NCBI GenBank assembly: GCA_021817355.1
Contig: JAKAVI010000456.1
Coordinates: 1-19,535 of the forward strand
Reading direction: 5' to 3'
Origin: Pseudomonadota bacterium
GTDB taxonomy: Bacteria; Pseudomonadota; Alphaproteobacteria; Micropepsales; Micropepsaceae
Length of the DNA stretch: 19,535 nt
A program made the translations under genes and the position numbers. Positions 13,524-19,535 of this stretch are shown here, piece by piece; position 1 is the stretch's first letter, and each line of letters opens with the position of its first letter. The notes below the pieces were generated by a model. That model was not told the origin of the DNA. It worked only from the letters and a program-made list of their open reading frames with translations, and searched no databases.

Positions 13524-14390
13524 TCAGGCCACGGCTTCGGTGAAGTCGGCTGCGGTCGCCTCATCACCGCTGGCACTTGTGGCGGGTACCTGAATGTGTC
13601 CGGACAGGGCCCGCGCCTGGCCCTGACGCACCAAGGTTTCGGCGACGCTGCACAGCGCCTTGCGCCCGCCGAGCTGGTCGATGGTCATGGGCTTGTGGAA
13701 TTCGACGATCACCTCAATGGGGCCGGTTCTGAAGGCTTCCCAGAGATGGGGGACGAGTTCCATGTCGCCATACCAGGCAAAAAATGGCCTGAGATCGCGG
13801 CCCATCGGCAGGCCGTGGACCCCGACATAGGAGACCGAAACGGGCTGCACAGGTACATAAATTGGCCGGTCGGTGACTGGATCGCGGCCGATTTCCGCAT
13901 CGGCCGCGCCCATCAGCGCGCTCTTGAATGGCAGTACGCGATTGCCGTCGCTTGAGGTACCTTCCGGAAACAGCACCAGCGCATCGCCCTCGATCAGCCT
14001 CTGGCGAATCTGGTCACGGGCCTCAGCAGTCTGCGAGCGGCGCACGCGATCGACGAATACGGTTTCCTGAAGCCGGGCGAGCAGCGAGAAGAAAGGCCAG
14101 GTCCTCACCTCCGATTTGGCGACGAAGGAAATCCGGGCGGCCGCCGACAGGGTCAGGATATCGAGCCAGGAGCTGTGATTGGCGACCATCAAAACTCCGC
14201 GGCCCTGTACTGCGGTGCCGATGACGCGCACGCGAATGCCAAACAGCCGGCACAAAAAGCGGTGATAGCGCTGGGGGAAGGATTTGCGCCGAGGACGCCT
14301 GAACTTCAGTGCCGTGCCTTGCCACGGAATGAGGATTAGCGTGACCAGCACGAAGATCGAAAGCAATATGGTTGCACGTAACGATTGCAT
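13524..14390 (-). CDS. 1-acyl-sn-glycerol-3-phosphate acyltransferase-like protein (PlsC family)
   Basis: Membrane-associated acyltransferase that probably acylates lysophosphatidic acid or another lysolipid in phospholipid synthesis. 288 residues. An N-terminal hydrophobic helix (about 7-24) is followed by the acyltransferase domain with motif I NHSSWLD (His72, Asp77), motif II around FVDR (112-115) and motif III FPEGTSSDG (141-149). The C-terminal 40 residues are low in motif content and could be disordered. The start ATG is 8 bases after the Fur-family stop codon. A PlsC-type gene at this place (between fur and miaB) is common in alphaproteobacteria; relatives include ornithine-lipid acyltransferase OlsA, so the exact acceptor is uncertain. 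Confidence 0.88.
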   Translation of the reverse strand: MQSLRATILLSIFVLVTLILIPWQGTALKFRRPRRKSFPQRYHRFLCRLFGIRVRVIGTAVQGRGVLMVANHSSWLDILTLSAAARISFVAKSEVRTWPFFSLLARLQETVFVDRVRRSQTAEARDQIRQRLIEGDALVLFPEGTSSDGNRVLPFKSALMGAADAEIGRDPVTDRPIYVPVQPVSVSYVGVHGLPMGRDLRPFFAWYGDMELVPHLWEAFRTGPIEVIVEFHKPMTIDQLGGRKALCSVAETLVRQGQARALSGHIQVPATSASGDEATAADFTEAVA

Positions 14391-14398
14391 GGGGCTTC

Positions 14399-14851
14399 TC
14401 AGGCCTTGCCGCCTGAGCCGTTTTTACTGCCGACGCTGCGACCTGTTCCCGCCTTGGGAACACCATAAAGCTCTAGTCTGTGATCTACCAATTCGAAGCC
14501 GAGCTCTTCGGCCACCCTGCGCTGCAGGGCTTCAATTTCCTCGTTGCGGAACTCGACTACCCGTCCGGACTGGATATCGATGAGATGATCGTGATGAGAT
14601 TCGGCGATTTCCTCATAACGGGAACGGCCATCGCGAAAATCATGGCGTTCCAGAATGCCGGCATCCTCGAACAGCTTGACGGTGCGATAGACGGTGGCGA
14701 TCGAGATGTGCGGATCAATGGCTGCGGCCCGCCGGTAAAGCTCTTCGGCATCGGGATGATCCAAAGCGTCAGACAATACACGCGCGATCACCCGTCGCTG
14801 CTCGGTCATGCGCAGGCCTTTTTCGATGCAAAGATTTTCGATGCGCGTCAC
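14399..14851 (-). CDS. fur: Fur-family metalloregulator (Fur/Mur type)
   Basis: Metal-responsive winged-helix repressor. 150 residues: DNA-binding domain about 1-83 (recognition helix region ISIATVYRTVKLF) and dimerisation/metal domain with HHDHLIDIQSGRVVEF (His86, His87, His89, Glu100) and VDHRLELYG (His124). The two CxxC pairs that hold structural zinc in many Fur proteins are absent; the only cysteine is Cys8. This form is usual for alphaproteobacterial Fur/Mur, which often responds to manganese, while Irr handles iron, so the true metal is open. Start is GTG 14851 with AGGA 7 bases upstream. A 36-bp gap to rimI is wide enough for a promoter, but none is clear. Confidence 0.9.
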   Translation of the reverse strand: MTRIENLCIEKGLRMTEQRRVIARVLSDALDHPDAEELYRRAAAIDPHISIATVYRTVKLFEDAGILERHDFRDGRSRYEEIAESHHDHLIDIQSGRVVEFRNEEIEALQRRVAEELGFELVDHRLELYGVPKAGTGRSVGSKNGSGGKA

Positions 14852-14887
14852 AACCTGATCCTATGACTTGTGTTCTCGGTCCGGAAT

Positions 14888-15358
14888 TTAGCCTGTTTCG
14901 CCGATGGGAGCGAGCGGCAGGGGCCGCTTCAAAATGAACGCATCTCCCTTTTCGCCTGGCTCGTAATAGGCCCGGCGCAAACCGGCCTTCTCAAAGCCAA
15001 GCCCGTCATAGAGCTGGCGGGCGGCAAAATTTGCGGCGGCCACCTCGAGGATGAGGGTTCGTCCGCCCCGGGCTGTGGCAAGGCGAGCGGCAGCACAAAG
15101 CAGCTCTCGCCCAAGGCCCTGGCGTCGCCACACAGGATGGACCGCAAGGGTCAGAATTTCTGCCTCGTCGGCTGCCATCCGGGCAAGGACAAATCCTCTG
15201 ACCCCGCCCTGGTCGTCAGCCAGGAGGGCAAAGCTTCCGGGATTCGCCAGGAGTTGCCCCAAGCTTGGCCCTGACCAGTGTTCGGTAAAGCAAACATTGT
15301 GCAGCGACGCCAGAGGGGGCAAATCGGCCGTCCCGGCGATGCGGATCCTCATGGTCAT
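14888..15358 (-). CDS. rimI: Ribosomal-protein-alanine N-acetyltransferase RimI-like GNAT
   Basis: GNAT acetyltransferase, family member of RimI, which acetylates the N-terminal alanine of ribosomal protein S18. 156 residues. The acetyl-CoA binding loop is VWRRQGLGREL (Gln80-Gly-Leu-Gly-Arg84), preceded by the AEILTLAVHP strand, and the C-terminal NFAARQLYDGLGFEKAGLRRAYY is standard GNAT motif B. The start overlaps the tsaB stop codon (ATGA); an internal ATG two codons later is also possible. tsaB-rimI is a widely conserved pair. The exact substrate cannot be read from sequence. Confidence 0.9.
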   Translation of the reverse strand: MTMRIRIAGTADLPPLASLHNVCFTEHWSGPSLGQLLANPGSFALLADDQGGVRGFVLARMAADEAEILTLAVHPVWRRQGLGRELLCAAARLATARGGRTLILEVAAANFAARQLYDGLGFEKAGLRRAYYEPGEKGDAFILKRPLPLAPIGETG

Positions 15359-16026
15359 GGTGTTTGGCCCGGCAGGCGCGCATCCGCGGGTCGCAGGTAT
15401 AGCGGCTTTACCGGTTCAGCTGAGGGCTCCATCTGGCGCGCCAGCTCTGCCACGAAGCGCGCGTCGGGTGCGCAAACGGTGCTGAGACGTGCCCCGTTTG
15501 CCCTCCCCGCAAGTTCTGCCATGGCCCTTGGAGCCGCGGTTCCGCCGAGAGCAAAAGGTGTCTGAACTCGCCTGAGGAGTTCTAGGGCTGCGTTGAACTG
15601 CGTCAAACGGGGCTCGTCCAGGCTGTCCCCGAGCCCCCGGCCCTGAATATAGACTTCCTCGCGGCGGGCGTCGTGCAGGGCAACGGCGTGAGCAAGGCCG
15701 GTTTCCTTGCATGCGGCAAGGGTCATCGCCGCCAGTGAGCTCACCCCGATCAGGGGCCGCTCCAGCGCCAGGCGCAGTCCACGCATGAAGGCAAGTCCGA
15801 CCCGCTGTCCGGTAAAGGTTCCTGGTCCGATGGTGACGGCGAGCCGTTCAACTGAGGCAAACTCCACCTCCGCCTCAGCCATCACGGCCTCAACCATGGG
15901 GGCGAGCAGCTCGGCGTGGCCTCTCTCCATGACCTCAAGGCGGTGGGCAAGAACGGTATCGCCCGCACAAATGGCTGCCGAGCAGGCGCCGAGCGCCGTG
16001 TCGACGGCCAAGATCAACCCGGACAA
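15355..16026 (-). CDS. tsaB: tRNA threonylcarbamoyladenosine biosynthesis protein TsaB
   Basis: Partner of TsaD and TsaE in making t6A37 of ANN-decoding tRNAs. 223 residues, typical. ASKHA fold: N-terminal phosphate motif LILAVDTALGACSAAI (4-19), the conserved ERGHAELLAPMV helix and TIGPGTFTGQRVGLAFMRGL loop at about 66-85, and a variable C-terminus. TsaB lacks the metal-binding histidines of TsaD, as here. The stop overlaps the rimI start by 4 bp, and its start lies 3 bases after the Nfu stop codon. Confidence 0.94.
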   Translation of the reverse strand: MSGLILAVDTALGACSAAICAGDTVLAHRLEVMERGHAELLAPMVEAVMAEAEVEFASVERLAVTIGPGTFTGQRVGLAFMRGLRLALERPLIGVSSLAAMTLAACKETGLAHAVALHDARREEVYIQGRGLGDSLDEPRLTQFNAALELLRRVQTPFALGGTAAPRAMAELAGRANGARLSTVCAPDARFVAELARQMEPSAEPVKPLYLRPADARLPGQTP

Positions 16027-16029
16027 GTG

Positions 16030-16599
16030 CTAGACCGCCTCGACAGCGCTGACTTCCGGCACATAATGGCGCAGCATGTTTTCGATGCCGTTCTTCAGGG
16101 TCAGCGTCGAAGACGGACAGCCCGCGCAGGAGCCACGCATATGCAATGACACAATGCCGGTCTTGCCGTCATAGCCCTTGAAGATGATGTCACCGCCATC
16201 GCTGGCCACTGCCGGACGAACCCGGGTCTCGATGAGCTCGCGGATCTGCTCCACGATCTCCGCTTCCTCGCCCTCATAGCTGGGCAAAGGTTCACTTTCA
16301 TAGGCCCCAGCCTCGATGAGCGGCTGCTCATGCAGGAAGTGCTCCATGATGGCGCCAAGGATCGCAGGCTTGATATGGGCCCATTCGCCTTGCGTCTTGC
16401 TGACGGAGATAAAATCGGCACCGAAGAACACCCTCGCCACGTGGGGCACCGCGAAGAGTTGGGCGGCCAAGGGGGAGCGGGCGGCGGTCTCAGGCGAATC
16501 GAAATCCGCCACCTTGCCTTCACCCATCACCTCTCGCCCCGGCAGGAACTTCAGGGTCGAGGGATTGGGTGTGGATTCAGTCTGGATGAACATGGGCAC
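16030..16599 (-). CDS. NifU-like Fe-S carrier (Nfu with N-terminal scaffold domain)
   Basis: Fe-S cluster carrier resembling mitochondrial NFU1. 189 residues: Nfu_N domain (about 3-90; MFIQTESTPNPSTLKFLPG start, HVARVFFGADFISVSK) and a C-terminal NifU domain with the cluster-binding GSCAGCPSS (Cys158, Cys161). The start at 16599 (MPM...) is listed; the second ATG at 16593 gives the commoner N-terminus MFIQTE and is equally possible. Likely clients are 4Fe-4S proteins such as lipoyl synthase, and MiaB in this operon is an attractive candidate (inference). Only 3 bases separate it from tsaB. Confidence 0.93.
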   Translation of the reverse strand: MPMFIQTESTPNPSTLKFLPGREVMGEGKVADFDSPETAARSPLAAQLFAVPHVARVFFGADFISVSKTQGEWAHIKPAILGAIMEHFLHEQPLIEAGAYESEPLPSYEGEEAEIVEQIRELIETRVRPAVASDGGDIIFKGYDGKTGIVSLHMRGSCAGCPSSTLTLKNGIENMLRHYVPEVSAVEAV

Positions 16600-16671
16600 T
16601 CTCCAGCACAGCTAGCCTAAGGATGCGGGCTCTGCGTTACATGGCCGGTTGCGGGTCACCAATCAAGGCCT

Positions 16672-16860
16672 CTAAAAGTCCGAAACAATCCCCTTGCGCT
16701 CCCAATCGCCATAACGCGTGGGTTCTGGCCCCTTGGGGCCGCCAAGTTCCCTTGGCAGCGGTTCGGCCACCGTCCGCCGCCTGGCCTCAGCCTCGGCCAG
16801 AGCCCGCCTGCCGGCCGCGGCGATGCGCCGGGCGAAGTCTTCACCTGGGTCCTCGGTCAT
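16672..16860 (-). CDS. DUF1674 protein, SDHAF4-like succinate dehydrogenase assembly factor
   Basis: Small protein of the DUF1674 family, homologous to mitochondrial SDHAF4, which assists assembly of flavinylated SdhA. 62 residues from ATG 16860. The diagnostic C-terminus is present: ELGGPKGPEPTRYGDWERKGIVSDF at the very end; the N-terminal part is charged and probably disordered. In-frame ATG 16908 would add 16 residues (MWREQRAVKREQRVCE); I prefer 16860 because the added part is not family-like. It is divergent from rsmB, a common alphaproteobacterial arrangement, and is the first gene of the minus-strand series, 72 bp before nfu. Confidence 0.88.
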   Translation of the reverse strand: MTEDPGEDFARRIAAAGRRALAEAEARRRTVAEPLPRELGGPKGPEPTRYGDWERKGIVSDF

Positions 16861-17080
16861 CTCGCACACTCTCTGCTCCCGCTTGACGGCGCGCTGCTCG
16901 CGCCACATGTGATGAGCTGAAACCTCGCCAGCACCGGCGGGGCAAGGCTTTTTTACCGAACGCTCGCCATGAATATACCCCCAATCGGCACTTTAACGAC
17001 CGTCATGACCGGTCTTTTCGTCGCGGCCCGCAGCTGCGGGGGATGATTATGGCACCCACCGGCCTTCATCCTGTCGCGCC
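16861..17080. promoter_or_regulatory. Divergent DUF1674/rsmB intergenic region
   Basis: About 220 bp that should hold promoters for the minus-strand operon and for rsmB. A possible rsmB promoter is TTTACC (16952-16957) with TATACC (16974-16979), spaced 16 bp. Dyads: CCTCGCC/GGCGGGG (16923-16942, one G-U pair) with a T6 run starting 6 bases later; GACCG-N7-CGGTC followed by TTTT in the stretch around 17000-17018; and a 14-bp perfect palindrome at 17027-17040. The GACCG hairpin plus T4 resembles a short terminator or leader hairpin in the rsmB transcript. Confidence 0.35.
17027..17040. repeat. 14-bp perfect palindrome upstream of rsmB
   Basis: CCCGCAGCTGCGGG is its own reverse complement. It ends 40 bp before the rsmB ATG. 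Its CGCAGC/GCTGCG arms also occur in the 18-bp palindrome upstream of mcd, though the centres differ. Confidence 0.4.
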
Positions 17081-18382
17081 ATGGCCATGACCAATGCCCC
17101 CGGCTTTGCTGCCCGGCAGGCTGCTGTCCGCGCCTTGAGTGCGGTGCTGCGGCAGCGCCTGTCGCTTGATACCGCACTTGCCGACAGTTTGCGTGCAAAT
17201 CCGCTGCCAACCCGGGATGCTGGCTTTGCCCGGGCCATCGCCAGTCAGACCCTGCGCCGCTTTGGTCAGCTCAATGCTCTGATTGCCGAATATGCACCAA
17301 AGCCCCTCGCCCCGCACCGCGCCGGCACCGCCCTCGAAATTTTGCTCGCGGGCGCCTGCGAACTCCTGTTCCTGAACGTTCCCAGCCATGCCGCAGTGGA
17401 CGGGGCCAATCGCCTGGCGGCAGCCGATCCCAAGGCCAGGCATTTTAAGGGGCTGATCAATGCGGTGCTCCGTCGTGTCGCCCGCGAGGGCGATACCGTG
17501 CTCCAAGGCCAGGACGCGGCGCGCCTCAATACACCGGATTGGCTGTGGGAACGCTGGTGCGATGCCTATGGTGAACTCTGTACCCGTAACATCGCCGAGC
17601 GCCACGCTGAGGTCGCGCCGCTCGATATCCACGGCAAGCCTCTGTTTGCCGGCTTCCCGGCGGCAACCGAACTGCCCGGGAAGGTGTGGCGGCTCGAGGC
17701 GGGCACGCGGGTGGAAAGCCTCGATGGCTTTGATGACGGGGCTTGGTGGGTACAGGACTTCGCGGCCACCCTTCCGGCACGGCTCTTCGGTGAGATCAGT
17801 GGGGCACGGGTACTTGATCTTTGTGCAGCGCCAGGGGGCAAGACCGCGCAACTTGCGGTCCGCGGCGCAAAGGTCACGGCGATCGAGCGCGATCAGCTGC
17901 GCCTTGAGCGCCTCGCGGCCAATCTCGCCCGCCTTGGCCTTGCCGTCGAGCAGGTCTGCGCAGACCTGCGGGACTGGGAGGGAGGGGAGCCCTACCCCTT
18001 CGTCTTGCTCGATGCGCCGTGCAGTGCCACCGGAACCATCCGTCGCCACCCCGAACTGCCCTGGATCAAGAGTCCTGCCGACGTGACCTTTTGCGCCGCC
18101 CTGGCGAGCGAACTCCTCGACGCTGCAGCCGCCCTGACGGCGCCTTCCGGACTGCTCATATTTGCCGTGTGCTCACTGGAACCGGAGGAAGGGGCCGAAC
18201 AGATCGCGCAGTTCCTGGCGCGGCGGCCAGATTTTCATCGCGTTCCCATCACGGCCGACGAGGTCTTCGGGCTTGACGCGCTGATTTCGTCCGACGGCGA
18301 TCTGCGTACCCTGCCCTGCCACCTCTGCCCTTCGGGTGGAATGGATGGCTTTTATGCCGCCCGGCTGCAGCACTCAGCCTAA
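17081..18382 (+). CDS. rsmB: 16S rRNA (cytosine-967-C5)-methyltransferase RsmB
   Basis: SAM-dependent methyltransferase that makes m5C967 in 16S rRNA. 433 residues: N-terminal NusB-like RNA-binding domain (about 8-140; AARQAAVRALSAVL, HFKGLINAVLRRV) and C-terminal Rossmann methyltransferase with motif I DLCAAPGGKT (246-255), motif IV DAPCSATG (311-318) and the catalytic cysteine in motif VI, FAVCSLEPEEG (Cys364). Two ATGs (17081 and 17087) are possible, neither with a strong ribosome binding site. The 3' end overlaps the convergent coiled-coil gene by 9 bp. All catalytic elements are intact. Confidence 0.95.
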   Translation: MAMTNAPGFAARQAAVRALSAVLRQRLSLDTALADSLRANPLPTRDAGFARAIASQTLRRFGQLNALIAEYAPKPLAPHRAGTALEILLAGACELLFLNVPSHAAVDGANRLAAADPKARHFKGLINAVLRRVAREGDTVLQGQDAARLNTPDWLWERWCDAYGELCTRNIAERHAEVAPLDIHGKPLFAGFPAATELPGKVWRLEAGTRVESLDGFDDGAWWVQDFAATLPARLFGEISGARVLDLCAAPGGKTAQLAVRGAKVTAIERDQLRLERLAANLARLGLAVEQVCADLRDWEGGEPYPFVLLDAPCSATGTIRRHPELPWIKSPADVTFCAALASELLDAAAALTAPSGLLIFAVCSLEPEEGAEQIAQFLARRPDFHRVPITADEVFGLDALISSDGDLRTLPCHLCPSGGMDGFYAARLQHSA

Positions 18383-19534
18383 TCGTCCGAGCGCATAGGC
18401 CACAGTCAGATAGATCCTGCCCGTGTCGGCCCGCAGCAGCGAGGACGCCAGAAGCCCATCGCCATCACCCGCACGCGCCCGTTCGAGCAGACGCTCGAAT
18501 TCCGCCAGATAGATATTGGCAGCCTCGCGAAAGCGATCGTCATCGCGATAAAGACCGCAGATACGCTCCAGACTATCGCCGTCGATGCTCTGAGCCAGGC
18601 GACGCGCAAAAACGCTGCGATCGCCCTGCACGTAACGGCGCCAATCCTCTGGACCTGCGCCATCCGCGCCGAGCAGCTGGTCCAGATCGATTGCCAGATC
18701 AGCAAGGGCAATCTCCAGTGCCCCGAGGGCCGCAGCGGCTCCCGGCTGGAGAGCGCGTGCCTCCTGCGCCGAATCCACCGCAGCCAGAAGCTGACGCATC
18801 TGCCAACGGCCATCCTCTTTGCGCTTGGTGCGCTGGGTAAACTTGCGGGCAAGTCCCCGCAGCCCTTCTTCGGCTTCGGTGTCATCAGCTCCGTCGGGCC
18901 TTGCAGACAGCGGGCGTGCGCCGGTTTGGGCATGCATGCGCGCGAGCGCCTGTGCGGAAAGATCGAGCAACGCTGCGGTTTCGCTCGCGATCACGGCCCG
19001 GACTTGCTCGGCTTCCTGCTGGGCCAAGGCCGGAAGGCGGGCGAGGTAGTGTTCGAGCTCATTGATGCCACCGGCCAGTGCGGCCCGGACCTCGCTCGTA
19101 CGCTCGGCAAGCTGCGCCGAGGACTGCAGCAATTGCTCCGTCTCGTCCATGGCTTCGCCAAGCAGTGCCCTGGCGCTGAGACGTGCCTCATTGGCGGCAT
19201 CGCCGATCAGTGCCTGGGTGCTGGTGCCCGCATCCTTGAGGGCATCAACCATATGTTCCAGCGCCACCGTGGCAAGATCTGCGCTGTCCTTCAGCCGCTC
19301 GGCCTCGCGCCCCAATGCCTCTGTCAGCTCGTTGGCCTGGGCGCTATCGGCACGCATCAGCTGTTCCAGTTTGCGGTGGCCCGTCATCACCAGTTCCACG
19401 AAGCCTGCGGCGTCGTCCTTGAGTGCCTGCGCGGCTGCGCTAAGAGCCGTACGCTCTTGCGCCATCTGCTGCTCGAGCCCGCTACCATCGGATTTCAGGC
19501 GTCCGAGCGTCTCGCTGAGTGCCTTGAGATGACG
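18374..19534 (-). CDS. Long coiled-coil protein, C-terminal part (5' end outside window)
   Basis: Not confidently assigned. 386 residues are visible; the frame stays open to the window edge and the ATG at 19465 lies inside continuous helical sequence (SGLEQQMAQERTAL), so the true start is beyond the window. About the first 200 visible residues are Ala/Leu/Glu/Gln-rich and heptad-like, with almost no proline or glycine, as in a parallel coiled coil. A charged linker (GADDTEAEEGLRGLARKF) leads to a C-terminal helical domain of about 165 residues ending with DRFREAANIYLAEFERLLERAR and LRADTGRIYLTVAYALGRLG. No transmembrane segment is visible in this part. The layout resembles alphaproteobacterial polarity or cell-cycle scaffolds such as TipN-like proteins, with low certainty. 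Convergent with rsmB, overlapping it by 9 bp. Confidence 0.75.
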   Translation of the reverse strand, partial: RHLKALSETLGRLKSDGSGLEQQMAQERTALSAAAQALKDDAAGFVELVMTGHRKLEQLMRADSAQANELTEALGREAERLKDSADLATVALEHMVDALKDAGTSTQALIGDAANEARLSARALLGEAMDETEQLLQSSAQLAERTSEVRAALAGGINELEHYLARLPALAQQEAEQVRAVIASETAALLDLSAQALARMHAQTGARPLSARPDGADDTEAEEGLRGLARKFTQRTKRKEDGRWQMRQLLAAVDSAQEARALQPGAAAALGALEIALADLAIDLDQLLGADGAGPEDWRRYVQGDRSVFARRLAQSIDGDSLERICGLYRDDDRFREAANIYLAEFERLLERARAGDGDGLLASSLLRADTGRIYLTVAYALGRLG

Positions 19535-19535
19535 C

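Noticed and set aside
16923..16954. GC hairpin plus T6 as a terminator on the plus strand
   Set aside because: The T run begins 6 bases after the stem, one pair is G-U, and there is no plus-strand gene upstream to terminate.

Overview
The window comes from an alphaproteobacterium, most likely Rhodospirillales-like. The DNA is GC-rich, gene order is of alphaproteobacterial type (tsaB-rimI-fur-plsC-miaB-phoH-ybeY-corC-lnt-xre; an SDHAF4-like DUF1674 gene divergent from rsmB), and it carries the ethylmalonyl-CoA (EMC) pathway. It is chromosomal and mostly conserved. I see no insertion sequences, prophage, tRNA or rRNA genes, CRISPR array or plasmid functions.

Region 1 (1-7661): carbon assimilation. 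Ethylmalonyl-CoA mutase (ecm, minus strand, cut by the left edge) is divergent from crotonyl-CoA carboxylase/reductase (ccr). After ccr, on the same strand, come a LytS-type sensor kinase, a LytTR response regulator, a CPBP/CAAX-type intramembrane protease, (2S)-methylsuccinyl-CoA dehydrogenase (mcd) and hisE. Ccr, Ecm and Mcd catalyse successive diagnostic steps of the EMC pathway, which lets cells lacking isocitrate lyase grow on acetyl-CoA-forming substrates. The signalling/protease module between ccr and mcd is the least expected part of the window.

Region 2 (7658-16860): twelve consecutive minus-strand genes. In transcription order these are an SDHAF4-like factor, an Nfu Fe-S carrier, TsaB, RimI, a Fur-family regulator, a PlsC-type acyltransferase, MiaB, PhoH, YbeY, a CorC-like CBS protein, Lnt and an XRE regulator. 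Many neighbours overlap by 4 bp or are 3-8 bp apart, so they are probably transcribed and translated together. Themes are Fe-S and flavoprotein assembly, tRNA and ribosome modification, and envelope lipid and lipoprotein maturation. A separate promoter is visible before miaB.

Region 3 (16861-19535): a divergent promoter region, then rsmB (16S rRNA m5C methyltransferase), which overlaps by 9 bp a convergent gene for a long coiled-coil protein cut by the right edge.

The two longest gene-poor gaps are the ecm/ccr divergent region (997-1312) and the one before mcd (5365-5661). Both contain dyad symmetries and candidate regulatory elements, described below. No wholly new system is obvious. The best leads are the LytS-LytTR-CPBP insertion, the matching dyads before ccr and mcd, the inverted repeat at the start of xre, and the coiled-coil protein.
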